Part shown: positions 53,807-63,763 of the stretch, one piece after another
Layout of the letters: every line of letters begins with the position of its first letter
How positions within the stretch are numbered: the first letter of the stretch is position 1
From: Oceanicola sp.
GTDB taxonomy: Bacteria > Pseudomonadota > Alphaproteobacteria > Rhodobacterales > Rhodobacteraceae
Reading direction: 5' to 3'
Assembly (NCBI GenBank): GCA_022447275.1
Contig: JAKVBK010000010.1
Span: forward strand, 23,436-87,435
DNA length: 64,000 nucleotides
Notes under the pieces: model-generated
Told to the model about the DNA's origin: nothing
Seen by the model: the letters and a program-made list of their open reading frames with translations, nothing else
Databases searched by the model: none
Translations under genes and position numbers: made by a program

Positions 53807-55123
53807 TTATGCCGCGTCACTGACCCCTGCAGATCCGCCAATCCGGTTCAGGCCCTGTGCCCGCAAGGACGCCACCAATTCCAGGCCTTGGACAGCCTGA
53901 ACTGGCACGCCATCGCGCAGGGCAAGCGCCGCTGCGGTGCCGGTGGCCTGTCCCATCGCCATGCATTGCGGCATGCCGCGCACAGAGGCAAAGGCAAGGG
54001 GTTCGGCCGACAGGATGCGCCCTGCAAAGAGCAGGTTTTCGATCCGCTCCGGGACGAGGCAACGGTACGGTATGGTGTAGTACTGGCCCTGGGCCGTGGC
54101 CGCCTCATGGGTCATCTCGCCCTCGGCCCGCATGACGTCATCGATGGGATTGTCACAGGCTACGATCCCATCCGCAAATTTGGCAGCAGCCGCGATATCT
54201 GTTTCTGTCAGTCGGTATTGTCCGTGCAGCTTACGGGTTTCGCGCACGCCCACCGTTGGTGACAGCAACGCCATATGTGCCGCCTCAAAGCCCGGCACAT
54301 CCGCGCGCAAGAACTGAGCCAGTTGCGCACAGCGTCGCCGCCCTTCCTGGGTTGCAGCGCCCACCGCGACCGGGTCCGTGCCATCAACGCCGCGCACATG
54401 GACCGAGTTGCAAAACACCGAGCCTTTGTGAAAACCGCGCATGAGATAGAGCTTGGCCAAATCGGGATGTAGGCGCCCTTCGGCAACGCCGCGCGCCGCA
54501 TAGGCTTCGAAATATGGGTCGGGATCCGCGAAGGCGCGCGTCCAATCCACGCCGATCATGTGAAAGGAAATCGTCACTGCCATCATGTTGCCGGAGGCAT
54601 CCCCCAGCTCATAAGGCACCCCGGCCTTGGCTGAAATATCCCCATCGCCTGAACAATCAATCACGGCTTTCGGGACGATCGTGAACAGGCCGTTCCTGTC
54701 ACTGCAGGCCACTTGGGCAATCCGGTCACCTTGCATGTGGGGCTGTAGGGCCGTTGCCCCCAAGCGCAGGCGCACGCCAGCCTCTTCCAACATCTCGAAC
54801 ATGGTCAGAGTGGCCAGATCATGGTCATACACGATCTCGGGGCCAAAATTCTCAAGTGTGCAGGGGCGTTTCTCCGCCGCCGGTGGATCCATCGCCATCA
54901 AGCGTTCGGTCAACTCCTCGATCAGCCCGCCGATGATCCGGTCCATCGGGTAGCCGCCCCCCCAAGGCATGCCCGGGCAAAAGCCCATGACCCCGCCAAT
55001 CTTCGTGGTTGCCTCGAGCATTGTCACGGACAGGCCCTGCCTTGCAGCTGCCAGTGCTGCGCCGAAACCGGCCGTGCCCCCGCCGATGACCAGCACATCT
55101 GTCGCTTCCTGACGTGTATCCAT
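53807..55123 (-). CDS. FAD-dependent oxidoreductase (FAD_oxidored family)
   Basis: 438 residues. FAD-binding loop VLVIGGGTAGFGAALAAARQG, GGVMGFCPGMPWGGGYPMDRIIGGL after it, and VIDCSGDGDISAKAGVPYELGD, LLFAGRILSAEPLAFASVRGMPQCMAMGQATGTAAALAL near the C-terminus, all typical of this family. The substrate is unknown. The ATG at 55123 is preferred over a GTG three codons earlier because AAGGTGG stands at normal distance. Confidence 0.88.
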   Translation of the reverse strand: MDTRQEATDVLVIGGGTAGFGAALAAARQGLSVTMLEATTKIGGVMGFCPGMPWGGGYPMDRIIGGLIEELTERLMAMDPPAAEKRPCTLENFGPEIVYDHDLATLTMFEMLEEAGVRLRLGATALQPHMQGDRIAQVACSDRNGLFTIVPKAVIDCSGDGDISAKAGVPYELGDASGNMMAVTISFHMIGVDWTRAFADPDPYFEAYAARGVAEGRLHPDLAKLYLMRGFHKGSVFCNSVHVRGVDGTDPVAVGAATQEGRRRCAQLAQFLRADVPGFEAAHMALLSPTVGVRETRKLHGQYRLTETDIAAAAKFADGIVACDNPIDDVMRAEGEMTHEAATAQGQYYTIPYRCLVPERIENLLFAGRILSAEPLAFASVRGMPQCMAMGQATGTAAALALRDGVPVQAVQGLELVASLRAQGLNRIGGSAGVSDAA

Positions 55124-55283
55124 TGGCCCCACCTTGTGCCCGTTTCCTGCGCCCGACGCTGGGGCTGTGTTACCCTGTGGTCAAGGGAAATATCTCTCGC
55201 CCTGCCCCTGAAAAAACGCCCATGCAGGCAATATCCCCACCGCCCTCACAAGCGCCGCTTGGCACCGCACGCACCCGTTGCCG

Positions 55284-55478
55284 CTAGCTGGGCAACACAG
55301 GTATGAACCCCACAATCAGCAAACAGCCCCCTGATACGAGGCCAAACACCCAAAGCTGCCAGCGTGGGCCTTCCGCCTTCCACACGGTGCGGTAGCGCAT
55401 GCCTGCCAACACCGCGATCACGAATAAGATTGTGGAAACCATAGGGGTAAGTGTCAGGGGTTCAGAGAACAATTCCAT
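55284..55478 (-). CDS. Small two-helix membrane protein
   Basis: 64 residues from the ATG at 55478 (up to 77 from a GTG at 55517). Two hydrophobic segments, MVSTILFVIAVLAGMRY and LWVFGLVSGGCLLIVGFIPVL, are separated by a short basic/aromatic loop. Neither start has an ideal ribosome site: AAGGA stands only 1 base before the ATG. No family recognised. It is divergent from the CBS protein gene. Confidence 0.55.
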   Translation of the reverse strand: MELFSEPLTLTPMVSTILFVIAVLAGMRYRTVWKAEGPRWQLWVFGLVSGGCLLIVGFIPVLPS

Positions 55479-55547
55479 TTCCTTGGCGTCGTTTTGTTGG
55501 CTAGGCTTTAGGTACACCTTCTAGACGACAACGAACAGGAGCTTGCC

Positions 55548-56072
55548 ATGGTCCCCACTTCATACCAGGCGCCGCTCAGGCGAGACGCATCACCACAGGC
55601 CACGTCCAGCCAAAGCCTCCAGACCAACCTCTCTAGCGAGACGGCGACGGTTCGGATGCTGATCGCCGGCAAAGGCAGGGATGTCTACGCGGTGCGCCCC
55701 CAGGACACGATCTCGAACGCGGTCAGGCAACTGCGGGACAAACGGATCGGCGCGCTTGTGGTGACGGATGCCAATGGCAGCTTGCAAGGCATCCTGTCAG
55801 AGCGGGATATCGTCCGCCAGCTTGCCGAAACGCCGGGCCAGACCCTGCCACGCAACGTGTCTGATATCATGACACGTGAAGTGGTCACCTGCGCCATGGA
55901 TGATGCGCTGGTGACGGTGCTCAAGCGCATGACAGATGGCAAGTTTCGCCACATGCCCGTGACCGAAGACGGGGCTCTCAGCGGCATGCTGACCATCGGT
56001 GATGTGGTCAATTACCGGCTGAACGAGTTGGAACACGAAGCCCTGCAGCTCAAGCAATTGATCGTGGGCTAG
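55548..56072 (+). CDS. CBS-domain protein
   Basis: 174 residues. After a polar N-terminal tail of about 35 residues come two CBS domains, about 43-98 (RQLRDKRIGALVVTDANGSLQGILSERDIVRQL) and 104-160 (VSDIMTREVVTCAMDDALVTVLKRM...HMPVTEDGALSGMLTIGDVV). Such pairs bind adenosine nucleotides and often regulate a partner protein. AGGAG precedes the ATG. A strong terminator follows. Confidence 0.92.
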   Translation: MVPTSYQAPLRRDASPQATSSQSLQTNLSSETATVRMLIAGKGRDVYAVRPQDTISNAVRQLRDKRIGALVVTDANGSLQGILSERDIVRQLAETPGQTLPRNVSDIMTREVVTCAMDDALVTVLKRMTDGKFRHMPVTEDGALSGMLTIGDVVNYRLNELEHEALQLKQLIVG

Positions 56073-56124
56073 CCTCGCGCTCGGCGCTTTGCCAGCACGG
56101 CAGGCACGGCCTGCCCCAAAATGG

Positions 56125-56157
56125 AAACGGCGCCCGCGATTTCGGGGCGCCGTTTTT
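56125..56157 (+). terminator. Rho-independent terminator after the CBS gene
   Basis: Perfect 11-base stem AAACGGCGCCC / GGGCGCCGTTT with a 9-base loop and a run of five T, 53 bases after the CBS stop. It also separates this gene from convergent nqrF. Confidence 0.88.
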
Positions 56158-56177
56158 GTTTGTATCTTTGCTGCGGG

Positions 56178-57401
56178 TCAGCCGCCGAAATCATCCAGCA
56201 TGATGTCTTCGCGGTCTACACCCAGATCCACCAACATGTTGATGACCGACTGGTTCATGATCGGCGGACCACACATGTAGAATTCGCAATCCTCGGGGGC
56301 CGGATGGTCCTTCAGGTAATGCTCATAGAGAATGTTGTGGATAAAGCCCTTGTAGCCGTCCCAATCATCTTCCGGCAGCGCATCCGAAAGCGCCACGTGC
56401 CATTCGAAATTGTCAAACTCCTCGGCCAGTTGGTCGAAGTCTTCAACAAAGAACATCTCTTTCTTGGAGCGCGCGCCATACCAGAAGGTAATCTTGCGAT
56501 CGCGGTTCTTCAGACGCTTGAGCTGGTCGAAGATATGCGACCGCATCGGGGCCATGCCGGCACCACCGCCGATGAACACCATCTCTTTTTGTGTCTCGCG
56601 GGCAAAGAATTCGCCGAAGGGACCAGAGATCGTGACCTTGTCGCCGGGCTTGAGGTTGAAGATGTAGGATGACATCTGGCCCGGCGGAATGCCCTGGCTG
56701 CCCGGCGGTGGGGACGCCACACGCACGTTCAGCATGATCAGGCCCTTTTCATCAGGGTAGTTCGCCATCGAATAGGCCCGCTCGATTGGCTCATCGACCT
56801 TGGACTCATACTGCCAGAGATTGAACTTGTCCCAATCTTCTTTGTACGTGTCCTCAACCTCGAAATCCTTGTAGCTGAGCTTGTGCGCGGGTGCTTCGAT
56901 CTGGATGTAGCCGCCCGCGCGGAAGTTCACGTCTTCGCCTTCGGGCAGTTCCAGAACAAGGTTCTTGATGAAGGTGGCAACGTTCTCGTTGGAACGCACG
57001 GTGCATTCCCACTTCTTTACGCCGAACACCTCCTCGGGCACCTCGATGTCCATATCCTGCTTGACCGCCACCTGGCACGACAGCCTGTCACCGCAGGAGG
57101 CTTCCCGCTTGGTGATGTGGCTTTCTTCCGTGGGCAGGATAGAGCCGCCGCCAGCATGGATCTTTACCCGGCATTGGGCACAGGTTCCGCCCCCGCCACA
57201 TGCGGAGGGCACGAACAGCTTCTGCTCGGCGAGGGTCTGCAACAGCTTGCCCCCAGCCGGAACCGAAATCGTCTTTTCCCCATTGATCGTGATATTGACG
57301 TTCCCCGAGGACACGAGCCGCGAGCGCGCGCCCATGATGACCGTCACAAGCGCGAGGACGATCAGGGTGAACAGCAGAATACCAAGTGCAAAAGTTGCCA
57401 T
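56178..57401 (-). CDS. nqrF: Na+-translocating NADH:quinone reductase subunit F
   Basis: 407 residues. One N-terminal membrane helix (about 2-22), a plant-type 2Fe-2S domain ([12 protein letters not shown], with the fourth Cys in the following segment), an FAD-binding ferredoxin reductase domain ([13 protein letters not shown]) and an NADH site ([15 protein letters not shown]). It is the entry point: oxidises NADH on the cytoplasmic side and passes electrons to the 2Fe-2S cluster of NqrD/E. It is the last gene of the nqr operon, with a terminator behind it. Confidence 0.97.
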   Translation of the reverse strand: MATFALGILLFTLIVLALVTVIMGARSRLVSSGNVNITINGEKTISVPAGGKLLQTLAEQKLFVPSACGGGGTCAQCRVKIHAGGGSILPTEESHITKREASCGDRLSCQVAVKQDMDIEVPEEVFGVKKWECTVRSNENVATFIKNLVLELPEGEDVNFRAGGYIQIEAPAHKLSYKDFEVEDTYKEDWDKFNLWQYESKVDEPIERAYSMANYPDEKGLIMLNVRVASPPPGSQGIPPGQMSSYIFNLKPGDKVTISGPFGEFFARETQKEMVFIGGGAGMAPMRSHIFDQLKRLKNRDRKITFWYGARSKKEMFFVEDFDQLAEEFDNFEWHVALSDALPEDDWDGYKGFIHNILYEHYLKDHPAPEDCEFYMCGPPIMNQSVINMLVDLGVDREDIMLDDFGG

Positions 57402-57413
57402 AGCTTGCCTCCC

Positions 57414-58022
57414 TTACAGGCGCACGCCGCTGAACGACATGAAGGCAAGCGCCATCAGACCAGCGGTGATGAATGTGATGCCTAGGCCCTGAAGACCATC
57501 GGGAATGTCAGAATACTTGAGCTTCTCGCGCACGCCCGCCATCGCAGTGATGGCGAGGGCCCAGCCAAATCCGGAAGATACACCATAGGTGAGGCTTTCG
57601 GAAAAGTTGAAGTCACGCTCGACCATGAACAGCGAGCCACCCAAGATGGCACAGTTCACCGTGATCAACGGCAAGAAGACGCCCAGCGCATTGTAGAGCG
57701 GCGGGAAATACTTATCGAGCACCATCTCGAGGATCTGCACCAGCGCGGCAATCACCCCGATATAGGAGATCAGGCCCAGAAAGGTCAGATCCACATCGGG
57801 AAAGCCCGCCCATGCAAGCGCACCGGGCGCCAGAAGATAGGTCAGGATCAGGTTGTTGGCCGGCACGGTGATCGACTGCACGATCATCACCGAAATCCCA
57901 AGGCCGATCGCCGTTGCGATCTTCTTGGAAACGGCAATGAATGTGCACATTCCGAGGAAGAAGGCCAAGGCGAGGTTTTCAACGAAAATGGCCTTCACGG
58001 CCAGGGAGATATACTCTTCCAT
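57414..58022 (-). CDS. nqrE: Na+-translocating NADH:quinone reductase subunit E
   Basis: 202 residues, six membrane helices. Cys26 ([14 protein letters not shown]) and Cys124 ([11 protein letters not shown]) are the conserved pair that, with two Cys of NqrD, holds an iron-sulfur cluster inside the membrane. NqrE and NqrD are inverted homologues forming the Na+ path. It shares one base with the end of nqrD. Confidence 0.97.
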   Translation of the reverse strand: MEEYISLAVKAIFVENLALAFFLGMCTFIAVSKKIATAIGLGISVMIVQSITVPANNLILTYLLAPGALAWAGFPDVDLTFLGLISYIGVIAALVQILEMVLDKYFPPLYNALGVFLPLITVNCAILGGSLFMVERDFNFSESLTYGVSSGFGWALAITAMAGVREKLKYSDIPDGLQGLGITFITAGLMALAFMSFSGVRL

Positions 58023-58675
58023 CAGTGCGCCTCGACCGTCTGGATCTTGTACTCGCGCTCTTCCACCTGTGCGGGCTTCCAGGAGCGGAATGCCCAGATG
58101 ATCAGCCCGATGATGAAGAATGCCGAGGGCGGCAGCAGCAACATGCCGTTGGGCACATACCAGCCACCATTGTTGGTTGTCTCAAGGATGGTGATGCCAA
58201 ACAGGCTGCCGGCACCGAACAATTCGCGCACAAAGCCCACCAGCATCAGGATCAGGCCATAGCCAAGCCCATTGCCGATGCCATCGATGAAGGAGGGGAT
58301 CGGCGGGTTTTTCATGGCGAAGGCTTCCGCACGGCCCATGACGATGCAGTTGGTGATGATCAGACCGACAAACACCGAAAGTGTCTTGGAAATCTGATAG
58401 GCATAGGCCTTCAGGATCTGGTCCACGACGATCACCAAAGACGCAATGATGACCATCTGCACGATGATCCGGATCGAGCCCGGGATATGGTTGCGCAGCA
58501 TCGAGATGAACATCGATGAAAAGGCCGTCACGAAGGTCACGGCGAGGGCCATCACGAAGGACACCTGCATGGAGGACGTCACGGCAAGGGCCGAGCAGAT
58601 GCCCAGCACCTGCAGCGTGATCGGGTTGTTGTCGACCAGCGGATCGACCAGCATTTCCCTACGGGTTTGTGCCAT
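58022..58675 (-). CDS. nqrD: Na+-translocating NADH:quinone reductase subunit D
   Basis: 217 residues, six membrane helices. Cys27 ([10 protein letters not shown]) and Cys110 ([15 protein letters not shown]) match the conserved cluster ligands. Acidic residues next to the helices (for example RAEAFA) are typical of the Na+ route. It overlaps nqrC and nqrE by one base at each end, so translation is coupled. Confidence 0.97.
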   Translation of the reverse strand: MAQTRREMLVDPLVDNNPITLQVLGICSALAVTSSMQVSFVMALAVTFVTAFSSMFISMLRNHIPGSIRIIVQMVIIASLVIVVDQILKAYAYQISKTLSVFVGLIITNCIVMGRAEAFAMKNPPIPSFIDGIGNGLGYGLILMLVGFVRELFGAGSLFGITILETTNNGGWYVPNGMLLLPPSAFFIIGLIIWAFRSWKPAQVEEREYKIQTVEAH

Positions 58676-59481
58676 CAGATCTCTCCTGCCTTGAGGTTGT
58701 CGAGGAAGGGGCCATAGCCCGTATCGTCCAGCCAGAACTTGACGAGGTTGTCGACGCCGCGGGTTGTCAGCGTGGCGCCGGACAGACCATCCACATGGTA
58801 TTCAGGCCCCGCCGGTGGCACGGCGCGGGCGACAGTGATCTGAACCCCATCCTCGTTGCCGACTTTCTTGCCATTCCACTGGGACTTCCAGCGCGGGTTA
58901 TCGACCTCGGCCCCAAGGCCGGGCGTTTCGCCGTGGCTGTAAAATTGCAGGCCGTAGATATCGTTGCCATCTTCTTCGAGTGCGATGAACCCATAGAGCG
59001 TCGACCAGAGGCCGTAGCCATGGATTGGCAGGATAACCCGGTCAATGTCACCATTCTCATCGCGCAGCAGATACACTGTCATGAAACGCGACTGGCGCCC
59101 GATCGATGCGGGATCCTCTGTCAGGGCGATCGACAGGTCCGGATCGTCAGCGGCGGCCCGATCATCGAACGTGGCGGGGTCAAACGCGTCGGTGAACTCG
59201 CCCGTTGCCAGTTCCAGCACTTTGGGCTCGAAATCGGCGAAGGCTTCCGTCACATCCATACCCGGCTCATAGCGGCCTGCCACCTGCAGGATGTTGACCT
59301 GCTTGTCTTTCACCGCATTGGCTTGCTGCGTGGGGCGCAGGCTGACGGCGGCTGCCGATACGACCATCGATGCCACAAGGCACAACACAACCGCCACAAA
59401 CACCGTCTTGGGGACGGAGTCCGTCGGCAAGGCCATGAAACGGGCAATCATGCCCTTCTGGTTATCACTTTGTTCAGGCAT
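58675..59481 (-). CDS. nqrC: Na+-translocating NADH:quinone reductase subunit C
   Basis: 268 residues. One N-terminal membrane helix (about 27-48), then a periplasmic FMN-binding domain. The flavinylation motif S-G-A-T is at 234-237 ([15 protein letters not shown]), so Thr237 should carry covalent FMN attached by ApbE, encoded divergently. Its start lies 8 bases inside the end of nqrB. Confidence 0.97.
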   Translation of the reverse strand: MPEQSDNQKGMIARFMALPTDSVPKTVFVAVVLCLVASMVVSAAAVSLRPTQQANAVKDKQVNILQVAGRYEPGMDVTEAFADFEPKVLELATGEFTDAFDPATFDDRAAADDPDLSIALTEDPASIGRQSRFMTVYLLRDENGDIDRVILPIHGYGLWSTLYGFIALEEDGNDIYGLQFYSHGETPGLGAEVDNPRWKSQWNGKKVGNEDGVQITVARAVPPAGPEYHVDGLSGATLTTRGVDNLVKFWLDDTGYGPFLDNLKAGEI

Positions 59482-60673
59482 AGCGTTTCGCCCTGCGTTT
59501 GATGTTGGCCTGAACGACGAAGTAATCGATCAGCGGGGCAAAGACGTTGCCGAACAGGATCGCCAGCATCATGCCTTCCGGGAAGGCGGGATTGATCACC
59601 CGGATCATGACAACCATGAAACCAATCAAGGCTCCGTAGATGAACCGGCCCGTATTGGTGTGCGAGGCAGAGACAGGCTCGGTCACCATGAAGACGAGGC
59701 CAAAGGCGTACCCGCCCACCACCAGATGCCAGTACCAAGGCATGGCGAACATCGGATTGGTGTCTGAGCCGATCACGTTCAGCAGGGTGGAGAAGGCGAT
59801 CATGCCGCCCAGGCACCCGACCACGAGACGCCAGTTGGCAATCTTTGTTGCCAGCAGGAAGCACAAGCCCAGCAGACAGGCCAGGGTTGAGGTTTCCCCG
59901 ATCGATCCCTGTACCGTACCAAAGAAGGACGCGCCCCAGGTCATGCCATTCGCGGCAAGCTCCTGATAGCCATCAGAGGCTGCAACCGACAGAGCGGTTG
60001 CGCCCGAAAACCCGTCCACGGGCGTCCAGATCGTATCCCCGGACATGTAGGCCGGGTAGGCGAAGTAGAGGAACGCGCGGCCCGTCAAAGCGGGGTTGAG
60101 GAAGTTTTTGCCGGTTCCGCCAAACACTTCCTTGCCGATCACCACACCAAAAGAGATGCCAAGGCCAACCTGCCATAAAGGCACGTCCGGCGGCAGGATC
60201 AGCGCAAAAAGCATCGAGGTAACGAGGAAACCTTCGTTGACCTCGTGACCGCGCACCGTGGCAAAAACCACCTCCCAGATGCCGCCCACGATCAGCGTGG
60301 TGATGTAAATCGGCAGGAAATACAGAAACCCGTGGAAGATATTTGCCAGCGGGTTGTTGTAGTTGAACCCAACCCCCAGCGTGTCCACGACCGCGGCGCG
60401 CCACCCGGTTGCGCCATAGGTTTCGATCGCCATGTTGACCTGAAGGCCAACATTGTAGACGCCCATCAGGATACAGGGGATTGTCGCGATCACGACATAG
60501 GTCATGATGCGCTTCATATCGATATACGACCGGGCGTGGGGCGCCGCAGTCGTTACGGTTTTGGGAGTGTAGAGAAAGCTCTCTACCATCTCATAGATCG
60601 GAAAATACTTCTCGTATGCGCCACCTTTTTCAAAATGTGGCTCGATCCGATCGAAAAAGCTTCGCAGACCCAA
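59474..60673 (-). CDS. nqrB: Na+-translocating NADH:quinone reductase subunit B
   Basis: 399 residues with about ten membrane helices. It carries covalent FMN on Thr226 (PVDGFSGATALS), riboflavin, and the quinone site near the N-terminal helices. It is related to RnfD. The gene starts 4 bases after nqrA. Confidence 0.97.
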   Translation of the reverse strand: MGLRSFFDRIEPHFEKGGAYEKYFPIYEMVESFLYTPKTVTTAAPHARSYIDMKRIMTYVVIATIPCILMGVYNVGLQVNMAIETYGATGWRAAVVDTLGVGFNYNNPLANIFHGFLYFLPIYITTLIVGGIWEVVFATVRGHEVNEGFLVTSMLFALILPPDVPLWQVGLGISFGVVIGKEVFGGTGKNFLNPALTGRAFLYFAYPAYMSGDTIWTPVDGFSGATALSVAASDGYQELAANGMTWGASFFGTVQGSIGETSTLACLLGLCFLLATKIANWRLVVGCLGGMIAFSTLLNVIGSDTNPMFAMPWYWHLVVGGYAFGLVFMVTEPVSASHTNTGRFIYGALIGFMVVMIRVINPAFPEGMMLAILFGNVFAPLIDYFVVQANIKRRAKRYA

Positions 60674-60677
60674 GGGC

Positions 60678-62021
60678 TTAACCCTCCTTCTCGATCTTGG
60701 TCAGGCAGTCGCGCAGCGCCATGCCGTATTCGTACTTGGCCGGGCAGGCAAACCCGACGAGGCCAAGATCCTCTTCATCCAGCTCCAACGCCCCCAGAGA
60801 CTGGGCTGTATCCGTATCCATCACGAGCAGGGCCCGCAGCAGCTGTGTGGGCAGGTAATCCTGCGGCATCAGCTGCTCGAACGTGCCCAGCGGCACCATG
60901 GCGCGGCGGCCGCCGTTCAGGTTGGACGTCAGCGGGAAAAGCTTGCGCTTGAAGGCAGAGCCCAGAACCGGCTGAACCGCAAATTTGGATGGCATCGGGC
61001 GGACCCACCCCATCGGGATTTGCTTACGGTCTTCCTCGATCACGGTGATCTGGCGGGCATAGCGGCCCAGATAGGCACTGGCCCCTTCCCCTGCCCGGCC
61101 CGACAGGATCGAGCCTGAGATCAGGCGCACAGGCACCGAGCGGTCATATTCACCAGCGGTCAGGTCCGTCAGCGACGCGCCCGCAATTGTGCGGATCAGG
61201 CGCGGGGATGTGCACAGGGGCCCCGACAGCGCCACAACACGTTCAGGATTGATCTTGCCCGTTTCAAAGAGGCGACCGATCGCAATCACGTCTTGGTACC
61301 AGATCGTCCAAACGGGGATATCCCCACGGGGCGGCTGCAAAAAGTGGATATGTGTGCCCGGAAGGCCCGCCGGATGGGGACCAGCAAACCCATGCGCCTC
61401 AACGCCGGCGAGATCTGCCCCGGGCACGGCAACGCCGTCCGCGTGGCACAGGTAGGTTTTGCCCTCGGTCAGCTGGCTTATGATTTCGAGGCCCTTTACG
61501 AACGCCTCTTGGGCCTCATCGATGATCAGCGCGGCATCGGGGCTCAATGGCTCCGTGTCCATGGCTGTCACGAAAATCGCCGCAGGGCGCGTATCAGGGG
61601 CGGGAACGTGGGAATAGGGACGGGTGCGGAAGGATGTCCAAAGCCCCGCTTCACAAAGTCGGGCGGCGATCCCCTCCGCGGATGTGGCATCCCCTACAGT
61701 GGAGAAATCGACCGCGTTTTCCAGCGGATCATCTGCCACTTCGATCTCAACCGAGATCAACACGCGCCGCGCACCGCGATTCACGGCCTTCACACGGCCC
61801 GCTACAGGCGACACGATGGCCGCCTCTGGCGTGTCCTTATGGGCAAAGATGCGCGTTCCGGCAGCGACAGTGTCACCTTCCTCAACGGCAAGTCTGGGTT
61901 TTAATCCGATGTAGTCTGCACCCAGCAGCGCAACTGTTCGAACAGCGGGGGCTGGGCTGATAGCTTGGGTCGGCGCACCCTCTACGGGCAGGTCGAGACC
62001 CTTACGAAACGTATACGACAC
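60678..62021 (-). CDS. nqrA: Na+-translocating NADH:quinone reductase subunit A
   Basis: 447 residues, soluble, bound to the cytoplasmic side of NqrB. The N-terminal pattern YTFRKGLDLPVEGAP, the block IGLKPRLAVEEGDTVAAGTRIFAHKD, and the C-terminal CPAKYEYGMALRDCLTKIEKEG are all family-typical. No ATG is available: the GTG at 62021 with GGAAG upstream gives the usual length, and another GTG at 62033 is possible. The frame continues upstream but without similarity. First gene of nqrABCDEF. Confidence 0.95.
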   Translation of the reverse strand: MSYTFRKGLDLPVEGAPTQAISPAPAVRTVALLGADYIGLKPRLAVEEGDTVAAGTRIFAHKDTPEAAIVSPVAGRVKAVNRGARRVLISVEIEVADDPLENAVDFSTVGDATSAEGIAARLCEAGLWTSFRTRPYSHVPAPDTRPAAIFVTAMDTEPLSPDAALIIDEAQEAFVKGLEIISQLTEGKTYLCHADGVAVPGADLAGVEAHGFAGPHPAGLPGTHIHFLQPPRGDIPVWTIWYQDVIAIGRLFETGKINPERVVALSGPLCTSPRLIRTIAGASLTDLTAGEYDRSVPVRLISGSILSGRAGEGASAYLGRYARQITVIEEDRKQIPMGWVRPMPSKFAVQPVLGSAFKRKLFPLTSNLNGGRRAMVPLGTFEQLMPQDYLPTQLLRALLVMDTDTAQSLGALELDEEDLGLVGFACPAKYEYGMALRDCLTKIEKEG

Positions 62022-62064
62022 AGTGTCTTCCACGACGTTGATGGATCCCGTCTGTCTGCTTGGG

Positions 62065-62080
62065 CGTGCTTGTGAGCACG
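62065..62080. repeat. Small palindrome in the nqrA-apbE intergenic region
   Basis: CGTGCT-TGTG-AGCACG, a 6-base perfect inverted repeat 44 bases before the nqrA start, in the region that must carry the divergent promoters. It could be an operator half or chance. Confidence 0.3.
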
Positions 62081-62206
62081 GATGCCTTGCCGACAGGTTT
62101 ACTCGGGACCGTTTTCCTTGCGCGGCGCTTATTCCACACCGACCTGCATTTGGCACTGCGGCAATTTTTCGGCACACGAAGAAAATGTTTGCGCTAAAAG
62201 CGGCGC

Positions 62207-63229
62207 ATGATTCGACTCGTTCCCATATGCGCAGCGCTGCTTCTGACAGCCTGCCAATCTGACCCTGTAACGCTGCGCCTGAGCGGCGAGACCATGGGCA
62301 CCACCTATAATATCGTCGCGATCGACAAGACTGCGGAGATTGATGCTGACAGCGTGCAAGCCGCGCTTGAACAGACACTGGCAGACGTGAACAGCCAGAT
62401 GTCGAACTGGGATCCGAATTCCGAGATTTCCCAGTTCAACGCGTCTGAAACCACGCAACCTGTTGAAATATCTGCTGAGCTGGCAACCGTGATGCAAGCA
62501 GCACAGTTCATTCATGACGAAAGCGAAGGCCAGTTTGACGTCACGCTGGGCCCGCTGATCGAGCTTTGGGGATTTGGTGCCCGCACACCCGACAGCCCCG
62601 TGCCCGCGCCCGAGGCCGTGGCTGCAGCGCTTGATATTGTGGGCATGGACAAAGTGCTGACGCTGGGCGATGCGCCCGCCACGATGGCAAAAGCCTATCC
62701 CGACACCTCCGTCTATCTCGCGGCCATCGCAAAGGGCCACGGCGTGGACCGCCTTGCCGGTGCACTGCAAGCGTTCGGGATTACCGACTACATGGTCGAG
62801 ATCGGCGGAGACCTCGTTACCGCCGGACAGAATCCCTCGGGCGAAGCATGGCGTATCGGCGTAGAACGCCCCGACGCTGGCGAGCAGAAGATCGAGGAAA
62901 TCGTCGACCTCTCCGGGCTTGGGATGGCCACATCGGGGGACTACCGCAATTACTTTGAGGCCGATGGTGTACGCTACAGCCACATCATCGATGCCGAAAC
63001 CGGCAACCCAATCACGCACACAACTGCATCCGTGACCGTTTTGGCAGACAACGCCATGCTGGCTGATGGCTGGGCAACGGCGCTTTTGGTTCTGGGCTCC
63101 GAGCGAGGGCTGCCGATTGCGGAAAAGCATGGTCTTGGCGTGTTGTTCATTGATCGTGATCCTCAGGAACAAGACGTCGCATTTACGACAGTAGCGTCAT
63201 CGGCTTTCAAGAAACTTCAAGCCAAGTAA
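62207..63229 (+). CDS. apbE: FAD:protein FMN transferase ApbE (lipoprotein)
   Basis: 340 residues with a lipoprotein signal (LLLTAC, Cys16), so it is anchored on the periplasmic side. The ApbE domain shows SGETMGTTYNIV, MVEIGGDLVTAG, GLGMATSGDYRNYFE, YSHIIDAETGNPITH and the metal-binding LADNAMLADGWATALLVLG. It moves FMN from FAD onto Thr in the S-G-A-T motifs of NqrB and NqrC, both present here. nqrM follows after 13 bases. Confidence 0.95.
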   Translation: MIRLVPICAALLLTACQSDPVTLRLSGETMGTTYNIVAIDKTAEIDADSVQAALEQTLADVNSQMSNWDPNSEISQFNASETTQPVEISAELATVMQAAQFIHDESEGQFDVTLGPLIELWGFGARTPDSPVPAPEAVAAALDIVGMDKVLTLGDAPATMAKAYPDTSVYLAAIAKGHGVDRLAGALQAFGITDYMVEIGGDLVTAGQNPSGEAWRIGVERPDAGEQKIEEIVDLSGLGMATSGDYRNYFEADGVRYSHIIDAETGNPITHTTASVTVLADNAMLADGWATALLVLGSERGLPIAEKHGLGVLFIDRDPQEQDVAFTTVASSAFKKLQAK

Positions 63230-63242
63230 GGGAATCCCAGCC

Positions 63243-63491
63243 GTGTCCACCTTCATCCTCGCCTTTGGATTGCTCACGCTCGTCATGCTCGGCATGTCGC
63301 TTGGGGTCATCCTCATGGGCAAGACGATCAAGGGCAGCTGTGGCGGACTGAACGCAATCTCTGACGCAGACAAATGTCTTGTCTGCGCCAAAGACATTGA
63401 TCCCGACAGCCCCCTGAAGGAGCGCTTGCAATGCCCCCGCGCCCGCAAAATCGCCGAGCGCCTGGCGGCGGAGCAGGAACAGCACGCCTGA
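63243..63491 (+). CDS. nqrM: NQR maturation factor NqrM
   Basis: 82 residues from a GTG. One N-terminal membrane helix (about 4-26) and four Cys (C33, C45, C48, C64) typical of NqrM (DUF539), needed to deliver iron for the Cys cluster of NqrD/NqrE. It lies 13 bases after apbE, completing the set of accessory genes for the complex encoded divergently. Confidence 0.94.
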   Translation: MSTFILAFGLLTLVMLGMSLGVILMGKTIKGSCGGLNAISDADKCLVCAKDIDPDSPLKERLQCPRARKIAERLAAEQEQHA

Positions 63492-63510
63492 GACATCCAT
63501 CAATGCTGAT

Positions 63511-63538
63511 AAAGAGGCCCGCATGCGGGCCTTTTTTT
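63511..63538 (+). terminator. Rho-independent terminator after nqrM
   Basis: AGGCCCG / CGGGCCT stem with a CATG loop, then seven T, 20 bases after the nqrM stop. It also separates this transcript from the convergent small membrane protein gene. Confidence 0.88.
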
Positions 63539-63541
63539 GTG

Positions 63542-63763
63542 TCAGGACGGAATGAGCAACCGCCCAATCGCGCGCAGTGCTTTGAACAAGGCAAACACGA
63601 TCAATCCAATCAGCACGACGAGAAAAATCACGAAAACCAAACTGCCACTGGCCTCGGACATTGGTGTGGCAGGGGGGGCTGAGGCAACAAGCGCGGATGT
63701 GCCTTCCACCACTTGGTTTGCAGGTATTATCTGAGCGGTTTTGCTGAACGTCTGAAGGGTCAT
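63542..63763 (-). CDS. Small single-pass membrane protein, unknown function
   Basis: 73 residues. A polar N-terminal half rich in Ala, Ser, Thr and Pro precedes one membrane helix (about 42-62, SLVFVIFLVVLIGLIVFALF) and a short basic end. GAGGAG stands at good distance before the ATG at 63763. No family recognised. The remaining bases to 64000 show no supported gene. Confidence 0.65.
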   Translation of the reverse strand: MTLQTFSKTAQIIPANQVVEGTSALVASAPPATPMSEASGSLVFVIFLVVLIGLIVFALFKALRAIGRLLIPS

